Shown: positions 1-10,124, counted from the stretch's first letter. The stretch is DNA of 64,000 bases from Streptomyces griseosporeus (GCF_014656055.1 NZ_BNBR01000002.1:251164-315163), one strand, 5' to 3'. Translations and numbers: made by a program. The notes: generated from the letters alone by a model not told the origin.

Positions 1-605
1 TGCGCCTTGGCGAGACGGGGGGTGAGCTGTGCGTCCCCGGCCTGCCGGCTGAAGACGATGGGTTGCTGCTTCTCACCCGGGTCGAGGTCCTCCACGCTGA
101 GGAAGCGTGTCTCGACGACCTTCCCGGACTGGTCGTCGAAGTCGATCTGCACGGCGTACGAGGCCTTGGTGCCGGTCTTGTTGGTGACCGTGACCATCAC
201 GCCGAGCAACCCGCTGGTCTCGTTCCTGGGCAGGCCCTTGATACCCACCTCGGAGACCGCGTTGCCGCGTCCCTCGACGTCCTTCAGTTCCTTCTCCGCG
301 GTCGCACTGCCCCGGGCGATCTGGGCGTCGACGGACGCCTCGAACTCGGAGGCGCGGGCCCGCGCGGAAGAGGCCGCCGCGGAAGCCGAAGCCTTGGCGG
401 AGGCGATCGCCGAAGCCGCCCGGGAGGCCATGGCGGACGGCGCCAGCCCCGAGAACGATGCAGCGTCAGGGCTGCGCGGCGTCCGGGAAGGCGAGGAGCT
501 GTTGTCCTCGGAGTCACTGCACGCGGTGAGCGCGACAGCGCAGAGCGCACAGCCGAGGGCCGCCGCGACGGCTCGGCGGCCGCGGCCGGGGTGGTCTCGC
601 AGCAT
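1..605 (-). CDS. FxLYD-type lipoprotein (3' end outside window)
   Basis: Secreted lipoprotein, partial: the reading frame runs off the left edge, so the C-terminus is missing. The ATG at 605 has GAAGGA about 7 nt upstream. The protein opens with an arginine-rich n-region and a hydrophobic stretch ending in the lipobox LTAC at about residue 29, so it should be lipidated at the cell surface. A long Ala/Ser-rich, charged linker follows. The next segment (GLLGVMVTVTNKTGTKASYA and onward) resembles the beta-sandwich FxLYD/DUF3426 fold found in many actinobacterial lipoproteins. The molecular role is unknown. Confidence 0.75.
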   Translation of the reverse strand, partial: MLRDHPGRGRRAVAAALGCALCAVALTACSDSEDNSSSPSRTPRSPDAASFSGLAPSAMASRAASAIASAKASASAAASSARARASEFEASVDAQIARGSATAEKELKDVEGRGNAVSEVGIKGLPRNETSGLLGVMVTVTNKTGTKASYAVQIDFDDQSGKVVETRFLSVEDLDPGEKQQPIVFSRQAGDAQLTPRLAKA

Positions 606-679
606 CCTGTCTTCCTTCGCGCCTGGCCTGGTCGATGTGTGTTCATCGTGGGCGCGGTGGGGGTGGTGCGCGATTCCAG

Positions 680-1207
680 TCATCCGTTCGTATGACGCTC
701 CCGAGGATTCCGCAGGTCGCTCAGGAAGTCCGCAGAGGTGCGCACCTCACCGAAGCGGGGAAACGTCCTCTCCACCGCGAACCGGTGCTCGTCGGTGGTG
801 AATCCGGACATGGCGTCGGCGACGAACGCCACCTCGTAGCCGTGGTCGGCCGCGGCACGCGCGGTGGATTCGACGCCCATCGTGGTGACCAGCCCGGCAA
901 GGACGAGCGTGTCGACACCGCGCTTGCGCAGCTGCTCGTCCAGATCCGTCCCGTAGAACGCGCCGATGGTGTGCTTGACCACCACGATGTCGCCGTCATG
1001 CACCAGGCCGTCGGCGAAGTCACTGCCCGGCGGCTGCTCCGCGACCTGCGGCCGCTCCACCCTGACCATCACCACCGGCCGTCCGCTCGCGCGGAAGGAC
1101 CCGGCCAGCGAGCGGCAGCGCGCGAGGACTTCCTCACCGGAGTGCGGTGCGAGCGGCAGCGCCACGATGCGCGGCATCAGGTCGACGAGGACGAGTGCGG
1201 AGGTCAT
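680..1207 (-). CDS. Isochorismatase-fold (cysteine hydrolase family) protein, Cys-less
   Basis: A 175-aa alpha/beta protein of the isochorismatase/nicotinamidase superfamily. Asp9 (LVLVDLMP) and Lys78 (VVVKHTIGAF) of the usual Asp-Lys-Cys triad are present. The nucleophile loop reads GLVTTMGVESTARAA, with Gly111 where most amidohydrolases have Cys. A Gly-containing GVESTAR variant exists in other members of the superfamily, so this is probably a subgroup trait rather than decay, but amidase activity is doubtful. It is preceded by the multicopper oxidase gene on the same strand (52 bp gap). Substrate unknown. Confidence 0.85.
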   Translation of the reverse strand: MTSALVLVDLMPRIVALPLAPHSGEEVLARCRSLAGSFRASGRPVVMVRVERPQVAEQPPGSDFADGLVHDGDIVVVKHTIGAFYGTDLDEQLRKRGVDTLVLAGLVTTMGVESTARAAADHGYEVAFVADAMSGFTTDEHRFAVERTFPRFGEVRTSADFLSDLRNPRERHTNG

Positions 1208-1259
1208 GGCACTGATCGTATGCGGCAGCCGGCCGACCGGCCGTCGTACGGTGCAATCC

Positions 1260-2867
1260 CTAGCCCTCCACGTAGTCGACGGTCTGCATCATCCCGAGGT
1301 CCTCGTGCTGGAGCTGGTGGCAGTGGGCCATGCTGCGGCCGGTGAAGTCCTCGTACCTGACCAGGAAGGTGGCCGACTCTCCGGGTCTGCCGCCGGTCAG
1401 GCCGATGGTGTCGTGCCAGACCGGCGGGTCGAGCCGTCGGCCGTTGCGGTGGGTGAGGAGGACCTGGTTGGTGTGCAGGTGGAAGGGATGGCTGTGCGCC
1501 GGCACGCTTTCGTCGGTGCGGACGGTCCAGCGCTCCACGGCGCCCAGGCGCAGGGTGTGGTTGACGTATCCGGGGTCGAACAGGCCGTAGGCCGGGTCGT
1601 GTCTGAGATCGCCGTCGGGGTCGGCGGCCGGCGTGGCGCCGGTGCCCAGGACGCGGAAGGCGTTCGGGAACGGGCCCGGGAAGACGCCATGGTCGGCGTG
1701 GAAGATCAGCTCCCGGTCGGCGTCCGGGTTGTCGATGTCCCGCTCGTCGAGGAACGGCCTGCCCTGCGGCAGCGAGTCCGGCAGCTGCATCTGCGGTTCG
1801 ACGGGCTCTCCGGTGACCTCGATCGTCATCAGCGGTACGGGAACGCCCTCGGCCCGCAGTTCGTACGTGCCGGGCTCCGCTCCCCGGACCAGCACGTCGG
1901 CGCGGTTGCCCATGGCCAGGTCGAGGGCGTTGCGGGACACGGGCCGTGCGAAAGTCACGCCGTCCTGCGCGATCTGGTGCAGCGGCAGGCTTCCGCGGCG
2001 GCCGGTGACCTGGAGCCGCAGTTCGGTGAAGGCGGTCGCGGCGACGAGCCGCCACCGCTGGACCTCGCCGGGCCGCAGTCGAAGGGTGGGGTTGACCGCG
2101 CCGTTGACGGCGAACGTGGAGCGGATGCCGGCCAGCCAGCCATTGGAGGTGAAGGCCGGCACCTTGCCGTCCTTGACCTTCAGCTCGTTGATGCATACGA
2201 CGAGGTCGGCGGCCGCCTTGATCTCGGGGACCTCGTCGACGTCGCCCTCGACGACGATCACACCCGCCATGCCGCCGACGACCTGCTCGGCGAGGGCGCC
2301 GTGCAGATGGGGGTGGTACCAGTAGGTGCCCGCGGGGTGGTCGGCCGGCACGTGGATCACCGTCAGGTAGCGCGGCTCCGGTACGCCGGCGTCCGCCTCG
2401 TCCTGGGTGCGCGGTGCGAACTCGCGGAGGACGTTGTCGGCGATCCCGGACGGGGAGACGTGCATGCCGTGGGTGTGCACGTTGAAGCTGTTGGGGTGGT
2501 GCGGCGTGTTGTGGCCGCCGGTGTGGGGCGGGTTGGGCGGGAGGCCGTTGATGTGCGTCAGCCGCAGGGTCTGGCCGCCCCGCACGCGCAGGGTCGGGCC
2601 GGGGAGCGCCCCGTTGTAGGTACGGGTGGTGATCCGGCCGTAGCCCGGTACGGAGACGTCCGTGAACCGGACGTCGAGCGTCTGCTCCAGCACCGGCGAC
2701 ATCCCGCCGGGCAGGGACCGGGCGGTCGACACCGGCGGTTGTGGGAAGGACGGCGACGCGGCGGCCGCGCGCCGCGCTCCAAGGAACCCTCCCGACACCG
2801 CCGCCAGTCCCACGGCGGGGAACGCCTTGACCACCGACCGACGGCTGATTCTGCGAGCATCTCCCAT
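1260..2867 (-). CDS. Tat-exported multicopper oxidase (CotA/bilirubin-oxidase type)
   Basis: A 535-aa three-domain multicopper oxidase that would oxidise phenols, bilirubin-like substrates or metals with O2 outside the cell. The N-terminus carries a twin-arginine signal (SRRSVVK, then a hydrophobic stretch and AAAAS). All copper motifs are visible: HTHGMH at about 131, WYHPHLHG at about 183, HSHPFHLH at about 458 and HCHQLQHEDLGMM at about 515, the last supplying the T1 Cys and an axial Met. Length fits the three-domain laccase/spore-coat class rather than the two-domain small laccases of Streptomyces. The start follows a short AT-richer gap (2868-2937) that could hold its promoter. Confidence 0.95.
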   Translation of the reverse strand: MGDARRISRRSVVKAFPAVGLAAVSGGFLGARRAAAASPSFPQPPVSTARSLPGGMSPVLEQTLDVRFTDVSVPGYGRITTRTYNGALPGPTLRVRGGQTLRLTHINGLPPNPPHTGGHNTPHHPNSFNVHTHGMHVSPSGIADNVLREFAPRTQDEADAGVPEPRYLTVIHVPADHPAGTYWYHPHLHGALAEQVVGGMAGVIVVEGDVDEVPEIKAAADLVVCINELKVKDGKVPAFTSNGWLAGIRSTFAVNGAVNPTLRLRPGEVQRWRLVAATAFTELRLQVTGRRGSLPLHQIAQDGVTFARPVSRNALDLAMGNRADVLVRGAEPGTYELRAEGVPVPLMTIEVTGEPVEPQMQLPDSLPQGRPFLDERDIDNPDADRELIFHADHGVFPGPFPNAFRVLGTGATPAADPDGDLRHDPAYGLFDPGYVNHTLRLGAVERWTVRTDESVPAHSHPFHLHTNQVLLTHRNGRRLDPPVWHDTIGLTGGRPGESATFLVRYEDFTGRSMAHCHQLQHEDLGMMQTVDYVEG

Positions 2868-2937
2868 AAGGGTGCAATATAGGCATAGAAGATCAAAACT
2901 CGCGTATGCCGCACCATGCCGGACGTGTATGACCGGG

Positions 2938-3354
2938 TCACGGTCGCAGGAGTGTCACTTCCCGCGCGTGTGCGGCCTGGGTGGCCGGGGACCAGTCGCC
3001 CGTGCAGTACACGGACGCCTCGCTGATCGCGCCGTCGCGGACCTCGGCCCGCATCAGCTCACGGCAGTACCAGCGGCCCTGCGCGTCCTCCCACTGCTCC
3101 TCGAACTCCAGGACCAGCCCCGTCGGGGTGGCGTCGACGCGGTGGCGCGGGACCGTGCCGAGGTCGGGGTGGCTGCGGCGGCGGACGGCGACCAGTTCGT
3201 CGGGGCCGCGGGTCTGCAGCCGCCACTGCGGCAGGCTCAGGTCGAGCAGCACGTCGTCGGTGAAGAGGCCGTCGGGCGCGGTGTTCGTCCGCAGGAACCG
3301 TACGAACAGGTCGGCGAGTTCCTTCACCCGTGCCGGGTCGGGAGCGGTGCTCAT
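2938..3354 (-). CDS. NTF2-like/SnoaL-type protein
   Basis: A 138-aa single-domain protein with the look of the NTF2/SnoaL cone fold: an N-terminal helix (VKELADLFVRFLRTN), aromatic beta strands, and a C-terminal strand rich in E and T. The ATG at 3354 overlaps the stop of the upstream cupin gene as ATGA, so the two are translationally coupled. Family members are small enzymes or ligand-binding proteins. No catalytic residues can be assigned here, and the partner cupin suggests a shared small-molecule substrate. Confidence 0.7.
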   Translation of the reverse strand: MSTAPDPARVKELADLFVRFLRTNTAPDGLFTDDVLLDLSLPQWRLQTRGPDELVAVRRRSHPDLGTVPRHRVDATPTGLVLEFEEQWEDAQGRWYCRELMRAEVRDGAISEASVYCTGDWSPATQAAHAREVTLLRP

Positions 3355-3734
3355 GACGTCGCCTCCGTCAGCTGTGCGAGGTTGCGTGCGATGACCTGCA
3401 TCGTGCGCTTGAACTCGGCGGTGGGGCTGAACTCGACGATCTCGGTGCCGGCGAAGAGCAGCGGGAGGTGTCCGGGGGCGCCGTAGTAGGCGTCGCCCGC
3501 GTGGAACACCTCGTCGTGGTCGGCGTACCGGAAGACGATCCTGCCGGTGAGGACCTGCCCCCAGTGCGGGCACTGGCAGCGGTCGCCGGGCAGCCCGCGG
3601 AACAGCGGGGCCGGGTCAAGGTCCTGCTTCATCGTCTCGTAGCCGACGGTGTACGGGCCGACCTCGGCGTACCGGCCCTCGATGACCGCTTCGTCGACGC
3701 GGAGTTCGGCTTCGGCCTTGGTGGTGCGTGGCAT
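3351..3734 (-). CDS. Cupin-fold protein
   Basis: A 127-aa single-cupin protein. It contains CPHWGQVLTGRIVFRYADHDE followed by GDAYYGAPGHLPLLFAGTEIVEFSP, which matches cupin motifs 1 and 2 with a degenerate metal-binding set (H at about 57, E, H at about 88). It lies first in a two-gene operon with the NTF2-like gene (4-bp overlap). The large AAA ATPase gene ends about 95 bp upstream, beyond a strong hairpin, so this pair is probably transcribed separately. Substrate unknown. Confidence 0.75.
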   Translation of the reverse strand: MPRTTKAEAELRVDEAVIEGRYAEVGPYTVGYETMKQDLDPAPLFRGLPGDRCQCPHWGQVLTGRIVFRYADHDEVFHAGDAYYGAPGHLPLLFAGTEIVEFSPTAEFKRTMQVIARNLAQLTEATS

Positions 3735-3813
3735 GGTGTCCGCCTTCGCGCTCGGGGTCGTACGTCCTGTCGTACGACGTCGTCACCCGGGCAGGCGTGA
3801 CACCGGGCGGCAC

Positions 3814-3836
3814 GGTGTGAGGGGCGGCCTCACACC
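3814..3836 (-). terminator. Stem-loop at the end of the AAA ATPase gene
   Basis: A perfect 9-bp inverted repeat (GGTGTGAGG / CCTCACACC) with a 5-nt loop overlaps the TGA stop of the upstream minus-strand gene. There is no U tract, as is usual for streptomycete terminators. It separates the AAA ATPase gene from the cupin operon. Confidence 0.6.
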
Positions 3837-6800
3837 CGCCAGGCCGGGGTGTTCTCCGGCTGGTACACGCACAGGGTGCCCGTGCGGACGGCGCTGTCCA
3901 GATGCCGTCCCAGCTCCGGGTGGACGACCGCGATCCGGCGTACCGCGGCACGGATGCGCGCGGTCACGGCCGTACGGGCCCGTTCGACGGGCGAACCGGA
4001 GCGGCGGACGCGCCCGCCGATGCCGTACGCGGCCGACAACTGCGCGACGAGTGCGTCCCGCTCCACGGCGACCCGTTCCGAGCGCGCGCCGTCGCCGGCG
4101 GCGTCCGCCTCCTCGGCCTCCTCCTCCAGCTCCCGCAGCCGGCGCCGGTAGGCGGTCCGGGCGGTCGCGTCGAGGATCTCGCCGGTGTCGCCCTCGGGGT
4201 GGAGGTCGTCGGGGGCCGGGGTGGGGCGGGGGCCGCCGGGTGCGGCCAGTTCGACGGCCGGTACCGGCCTTCCGGGCCGGGCGAGCAGCACGGCGATGTC
4301 CCGGAGTCCCTTGCAGTCGGGCACGCGGGCGTCCCGGCCGCCGTAGCGGAGATGCCAGAGGGTTCCTTCCCTGAGGAAGAACGGGGGGTCGTCGGCGGGC
4401 TCGCGAGGTGAGGGCGCGGGTGGTCGCTGTGCCGGGGAGTGGAGGGGATCGGCGGGGTCGGGCGTGGGGGCCGTGTGTGTGCGGGCCGCCACCGCGCCCG
4501 CCGCTGCCCGCCCCTCCCCAGCGATCCGGTCGGCCAGGGCCACCGCGCCGGCCTCGCGGGCCGACGACAGGGCGCGGTCGTGGTGGCGTTGGTACGCGGC
4601 CGGGTCGTCCAGGGCCGCGGCCAGCAGCGTCAGATGCCGGTCGACCGGGCCGCGTACCGCCGCGCCGATGCCCTCCACCACCCACAGGCCCGCGTACGGG
4701 GCGAGCAGGGCGTACAGCCGGGCCGCCGCCGGGTGCGTGCCCAGGTGGTTGACCGTCTCCGCCGCCTGGGCCAGCATCGGCAGCCACTCGCTGTCGCGGG
4801 CGGCTCCGTCGAGCCGGGGCGCCACCGCCGAGAGCCTGCGTGCCGCTTCGTCCGTACGGCCCGCCTGCGCCGCGAGCAGCGCCAGCGTGACCCGGGGCCA
4901 CAGTCCGGGCAGCCGGTCCAGCGGTGGCATCCCCGCGAGGAGCCGGTCCAGCGCCTCGCGGTCGCCGGTCTCGGTGTACAGGCACCAGCGCTGGGTGCCG
5001 GCCAGCAGCGCGGCGTTGGCGCTGCCGGCCGCGCGGCCGATCGCCTCCGTCTCCTCGACGGCCGCCGCGCAGTCGTCGTACCGGCCTTCCATCAAGGCCC
5101 GCGCACCGCGCCACAACGCCACGTACCAGGCGTACAGAGGCCGCCGCAGCGGTCGTACGGCCGTCTCGTAGGCGAGCGCCTCGGCGTCCGCGTCGGCGAA
5201 CGCGCCGGTCTCCAGCAGGGCGAGCAGGCGGTGGCGGCGGCCCAGCAGTTCCAGCACGGTCTCGGGGAGGGCGCGGGCGACGGCGATGATCTCGGCGGAG
5301 CGGGCGAGCCGGTCGTGGCAGTGGTCGGGCCCGGGGCGGGCGTCGCACAGCGCGGCCAGCGCCGGTCCGAGCGTCGCCGGGTCCCCGGCAGCCCGCGCCT
5401 CGCCGACCGCTTCCTCCGCCCAGGCCACGCGCTGCGCCTCGGGTTCCACCAGGGCGGACGCGAGGGACAGGCGGGCGGTGACGGCGGCGCGCAGCGCGCT
5501 CGGGGCCGGGGCGGCGGCGAGCGCGGCACGGGCCTCGGTGAGCAGGTCCAGCTGCTCACGGTCTTCGAGGTCGACCTCGAAACCGACGGGGCCGGTGCCC
5601 AGCCCCAGGGCGGCGCGGGCCAGCTGCTCGGGGCGGCGGGCGTCCCGGGCGAGGCGCGCGGCCCGCAGCAGTGCGGCACGCGCGGCCTGCCAGTCGCCGG
5701 CTCCGAAACGGGCGGAGCCGAGGCCGGTGAGCACGTCGATGAGGGTGACGGTGGTGGGGTCGGCCGGGGGTGGCGGGGGTGGGCCGGTGGGCGCCGTCGC
5801 TGCGGGGGCGTCCACACCGCGACCCGCCGACACCGTACGGCGTTCCGTGCCGAACCGTCCGACGGTCCTCAGCGCATCCGCACCGTCCTCCGCCGACACC
5901 GCTTCCGTCTGCGCCAGGCACTCCGCCGCACGCTCGTACCAGCGCACCGCGTCCTCGTAGGCGTACAGCCCCTCCGCCTGCCGCGCGGCCCGGTGGGCGT
6001 AGGCGGCGGCCTCGGCCTCGTGGCCGGGGCCCGACCGGAGGAGGTGGTGGGCGACCTCGGCCGGGCCGGTGTCGCGGCCGCGGCGGGCGTGGCCGGCCAG
6101 GACCGTGGCGGCGGTGCGGTGCAGGGCGGCGCGCTCGCCCGGCGAGAGCGTTGCGTGGACGGCCTCGCGGAGCAGGTCGTGGCGGAAGGCGCCGCGGGCG
6201 GCGTCCGGGTCGGCGGTCAGACCGGCGCCCGCGGATTCGGCGAGCAGCGCGCGCACCTCGGCCAGGGGCACTCCCGCGGTCTCGGCGAGCACATCCAGCC
6301 GGAAGCGGGTGCCGAGAACGGAGGCGACGGCGAGCAGGTGGGCGGCGCGCGGTGTGAGTTCGGCGAGCCGTGCGGCGACCGCGGCGCGTACGGCGACGGG
6401 TGACGTCCCCGCCGGAGTGGTTCTCGCGTCGGGTGCCGCGTTCCCCGCCACGACCGGCGCCGTGCCCGAGCCGTGGTCTGACGCGGGCGCCTGCGGGACC
6501 GCCGCCGTCTCCGTGTCCCAGCCGCCCGCGCGCAGCAGTTCGGTGACGAAGAAGGCGTCCCCGCCGGTGCGCCGTACCAGTGAGCGGACGGCGTCCGCGG
6601 CCGGGGGCGTACCGGTGGCGGCCGCCACGAGCGCGGCGACGTCCGTGGCCGGCAGCGGACCCAGCGGCAGGGTGCGGCCCCGGCGCAGCAACTGGGCCCG
6701 GGCCCAGGCCCGGTCGCGCCACGCGGCGTCGTCGTCGCGGGCGGTGGCGAGCAGCAGTACGGGCGCGCCGCGGGTGGCGTCGGCGGTCTCCAGCAGCAGG

Positions 6801-7273
6801 CGCAGCGAGGAGGCGTCGGCGGCGTGGACGTCGTCGAGGACCAGGAGCAGCGGGGTTCGTGCGGCGGCAGTGGCCAGCAGCTCGGCCACATCGCCGGTGA
6901 GCCTCAGGCGCGCCGTCTCGGGGTCGGCGCCGCGCAGGACGTCGGCCGTGGCGCCGGTGAGGAGGGCGCGCAGCGGCGGGGAGGCCGCGGCCAGCCGGCC
7001 GCACCGGACGTCGTCGGCGACGAGGGCGCGTAGTACCCGAGCCCAGGGCCGGTAGGCGGTGGTGGCGGTCTCCGGCGGGCACCAGCTCCACAGCGTGCGC
7101 AGGCCGTCCGCGCGGGCGGCGGCCTCCTCGGCGGTACGGGTCTTGCCGGCGCCGGCCGCTCCGGTCAGCGTGACCAGCCCGCCGCGTCCGGCCGCGGCCC
7201 TCTCCAGCGCGCGGCGCAGCTCGAACAGCACGTCCGCGCGTCCCACGAACGGGTACTCCGCGACCACGGTCAC
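3830..7273 (-). CDS. Large AAA/STAND ATPase regulator-like protein
   Basis: A 1147-aa protein with an N-terminal AAA_16-type ATPase: FVGRADVL box, Walker A GAAGAGKT at 38-45 and Walker B LLLVLDDVH at about 142-150. A long Ala-rich helical region of TPR character follows. The C-terminal 200 residues (from FFLREGTLWHLRYGGR) match a module seen at the end of many actinobacterial LuxR/BTAD-like ATPases and cyclases. A classical LuxR helix-turn-helix is absent, so DNA binding is uncertain. The GTG at 7273 lies only 2 nt after AAGGA; GTG at 7267 has better spacing and may be the true start. Confidence 0.85.
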   Translation of the reverse strand: MTVVAEYPFVGRADVLFELRRALERAAAGRGGLVTLTGAAGAGKTRTAEEAAARADGLRTLWSWCPPETATTAYRPWARVLRALVADDVRCGRLAAASPPLRALLTGATADVLRGADPETARLRLTGDVAELLATAAARTPLLLVLDDVHAADASSLRLLLETADATRGAPVLLLATARDDDAAWRDRAWARAQLLRRGRTLPLGPLPATDVAALVAAATGTPPAADAVRSLVRRTGGDAFFVTELLRAGGWDTETAAVPQAPASDHGSGTAPVVAGNAAPDARTTPAGTSPVAVRAAVAARLAELTPRAAHLLAVASVLGTRFRLDVLAETAGVPLAEVRALLAESAGAGLTADPDAARGAFRHDLLREAVHATLSPGERAALHRTAATVLAGHARRGRDTGPAEVAHHLLRSGPGHEAEAAAYAHRAARQAEGLYAYEDAVRWYERAAECLAQTEAVSAEDGADALRTVGRFGTERRTVSAGRGVDAPAATAPTGPPPPPPADPTTVTLIDVLTGLGSARFGAGDWQAARAALLRAARLARDARRPEQLARAALGLGTGPVGFEVDLEDREQLDLLTEARAALAAAPAPSALRAAVTARLSLASALVEPEAQRVAWAEEAVGEARAAGDPATLGPALAALCDARPGPDHCHDRLARSAEIIAVARALPETVLELLGRRHRLLALLETGAFADADAEALAYETAVRPLRRPLYAWYVALWRGARALMEGRYDDCAAAVEETEAIGRAAGSANAALLAGTQRWCLYTETGDREALDRLLAGMPPLDRLPGLWPRVTLALLAAQAGRTDEAARRLSAVAPRLDGAARDSEWLPMLAQAAETVNHLGTHPAAARLYALLAPYAGLWVVEGIGAAVRGPVDRHLTLLAAALDDPAAYQRHHDRALSSAREAGAVALADRIAGEGRAAAGAVAARTHTAPTPDPADPLHSPAQRPPAPSPREPADDPPFFLREGTLWHLRYGGRDARVPDCKGLRDIAVLLARPGRPVPAVELAAPGGPRPTPAPDDLHPEGDTGEILDATARTAYRRRLRELEEEAEEADAAGDGARSERVAVERDALVAQLSAAYGIGGRVRRSGSPVERARTAVTARIRAAVRRIAVVHPELGRHLDSAVRTGTLCVYQPENTPAWRV

Positions 7274-7437
7274 AGTCCTTCGGCGGAGCAGGCCGGTGCC
7301 TGCCCCGCCTCCGAGCGTAGGCGCGCCCGAGCCCGGTCGCGAGAGCGCCCCTCACGGCTCGGACCAGCGCAGACCCACATGGCATGATCCAGTCGACCGG
7401 CCGCGCTGGTCGCCGCCACGGAGAAGGGACATGGCCG

Positions 7438-7851
7438 ATGGACGAGGAAGAGTGGCTGCACCGCCATGGCCTTCACCCGGTCGGCGCGGACCTCGACGAG
7501 GTGCGCCGACTGCTCGGCGTGCGGATCCGGCTGGAGCAGCGGGCTCAGGGCGAGGGCGACACGGAGCTGATGAAGCTGTGCTGCGTGCAGCTGTTCAACG
7601 CCGGCGATCTCGGCGACGTACTGCTCATCTGGAAGGCCAAGACCGCCGGCATGGACGCCGACTGTTCGATCGACGTCCAGTTGCTGTGCGGCGGCGGACT
7701 CGCCGAGACCAAGGCGTACCTGTCGTCCCGGCGCCTGCCGGAGGCCGAAGCCGCGCTTCAGCGCTTGCTCGCCTGCGAGGCGGCCGGCGACTTCGAGGAC
7801 TTCTCCGTGACGGAACACTCGGCCCGTTACGCCGCCTACTACGGCACGTGA
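7438..7851 (+). CDS. Conserved hypothetical protein (137 aa)
   Basis: I do not recognise the family. The start is fixed by GAGAAGGGA 8 nt before the ATG at 7438. The product is a soluble acidic alpha-helical protein with three cysteines in LMKLCCVQLF and DADCSIDVQLLCGGG. An arrangement of helix pairs, including GLAETKAYL and EAEAALQRLL, hints at a small repeat (TPR or ankyrin-like) scaffold, but no motif is decisive. It is divergent from the AAA ATPase gene, so the two may share the 7274-7437 promoter region, and convergent with the aldo/keto reductase gene. Confidence 0.7.
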   Translation: MDEEEWLHRHGLHPVGADLDEVRRLLGVRIRLEQRAQGEGDTELMKLCCVQLFNAGDLGDVLLIWKAKTAGMDADCSIDVQLLCGGGLAETKAYLSSRRLPEAEAALQRLLACEAAGDFEDFSVTEHSARYAAYYGT

Positions 7852-7867
7852 TGGCGGCCCGTCGGCC

Positions 7868-8857
<990 letters not shown>

Positions 8858-9003
8858 GCCTTGTCCCACCTTTCCCGCGTCACTCATTCGTCATTGGGCG
8901 GCGCGAAGCCCTCGTCCATCCAGCAACGGATCACACTGCCCGGCAACCCGTGAGATGCGAGGGGAGACGGGCTTCGCGCCCCTCACGCCGCTTGGCGTCT
9001 GCG

Positions 9004-9034
9004 ACGTTACGACCTGGAGTGCGCTCCAACGCAA
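9004..9034 (-). promoter_or_regulatory. MerR-family promoter of the aldo/keto reductase gene
   Basis: Read on the minus strand, a -35 TTGCGT (9029-9034) and a -10 TAACGT (9004-9009) are separated by exactly 19 bp. The spacer holds the near-palindrome TGGAGCGCACTCCA (9015-9028). Over-long spacers with this TGGAG...CTCCA dyad are the hallmark of MerR-type activated promoters. No merR gene adjoins it. The predicted transcript starts near 8997, leaving a leader of roughly 140 nt. Confidence 0.7.
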
Positions 9035-9128
9035 GCCGGCCGTCCGGCGGTGCGACGTGACCCGGACGCGCCCGTTGGGTCCGGGTCCCCACCGGCCGGC
9101 CGCGTGCCCGCCGCCGACGTGCGCGGGC

Positions 9129-10124
9129 TCAGCCGTGTCCCGCGGCGGCTGCCCCGTTCTGGGCTCGGCGGGCGGTGGCGAAACGGCGCTGGTAGGCGGC
9201 GGGGCTGATGGACAGTTCGCGTGCGAAGACGCGGCGCAGGCTCTCGTACCCCGGGAAGCCGGACAGGGAGGCCGCCTGCGTCGCGGTGTAGCCCTGGTCC
9301 AGCAGCGACTTCGCGATGTCGAACCGGACGGACTCGACGAACCGGGCCGGGGTGGTGCCCAGTTCCTCGCGGAACAGCCGCGTCAGATGGCGGGGGCTGA
9401 TGTGCAGGTGGGTCGCGAGCGCGGCCAGGGAGTGGTCGCCGGCGGGGTCGGCGGTGACGCGGGCGACGACGCCCCGTAGTGCGGGTGAGCGGGGCGGAGG
9501 GCCCTGGAGCGGTGCGGAGAACTGCGACTGGCCGCCCGCCCGCTGGAGGTAGACGACAAGGGAACGGGCCACCTCCCGGCTCACGTCGGGGCCGTGGTCC
9601 TCCTCGATGAGGGCGAGCGCGAGGTCGATGCCCGCGGTGACGCCCGCGGAGGTGTAGGTCGTGCCGTCGCGGACGTAGATGGCGTCGGGTTCGACCCGGG
9701 CCTTCGGGCAGCGGGCGGCGAGTTCGCCCGTGATCTTCCAGTGAGTGGTCGCGCGTTTGCCGTCGAGAAGACCCGCGGCCGCCAGGACGAAGGCTCCCGA
9801 GCACACCGAGGCGACCCGGTCCGACCTGGCCGCCAGGTCACGGGTGGCGTCCACCAGGTCGGGCGTGACGGGGGTGCGGGGGTAGAGGTCCGCGCCGGGT
9901 ACGAGCAACGTGTCGGGGTGCGGCTCGGCAGCGACGCCGCCTTCCACGGTGATCCGGATGCCGATCGAGGACGTGACGTCCTCGCCGGTCGCCGAGACGA
10001 GGGCGATCCGGTAGTCGGCGCCCAGCCTGTTCGCTTCCGCGAACGCGTCGGCGGGTCCAGCGACGTCGAGCAGTTTGACCCCGTCGTAGACGAGGATCAC
10101 CACGCGATGCGAGTCCGGGAGCAC
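9129..10124 (-). CDS. GlxA-type transcriptional regulator (DJ-1/PfpI + AraC)
   Basis: A 331-aa regulator. Residues 1-190 form a DJ-1/PfpI amidotransferase-like domain (VVILVYDGVKLLDVAGP; nucleophile-elbow region VCSGAFVLAAAGLLDG). The C-terminal part is an AraC double helix-turn-helix (SLAALATHLHISPRHLTRLF and GFPGYESLRRVFARELSISP). Such proteins sense small metabolites and activate nearby genes. It is divergent from the HD-domain gene at 10260 and upstream of the aldo/keto reductase on the same strand, both plausible targets. Confidence 0.93.
   Translation of the reverse strand: MLPDSHRVVILVYDGVKLLDVAGPADAFAEANRLGADYRIALVSATGEDVTSSIGIRITVEGGVAAEPHPDTLLVPGADLYPRTPVTPDLVDATRDLAARSDRVASVCSGAFVLAAAGLLDGKRATTHWKITGELAARCPKARVEPDAIYVRDGTTYTSAGVTAGIDLALALIEEDHGPDVSREVARSLVVYLQRAGGQSQFSAPLQGPPPRSPALRGVVARVTADPAGDHSLAALATHLHISPRHLTRLFREELGTTPARFVESVRFDIAKSLLDQGYTATQAASLSGFPGYESLRRVFARELSISPAAYQRRFATARRAQNGAAAAGHG

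Noticed and set aside
4439..6403. A 654-codon plus-strand frame inside the AAA ATPase gene
   Set aside because: Antisense shadow. The minus-strand protein has Walker motifs and normal codon bias.
8957..8982. GAGGGG/CCCCTC hairpin in the aldo/keto reductase leader as a riboswitch or attenuator
   Set aside because: A 6-bp GC stem is common by chance at this composition, and no conserved riboswitch core was seen.
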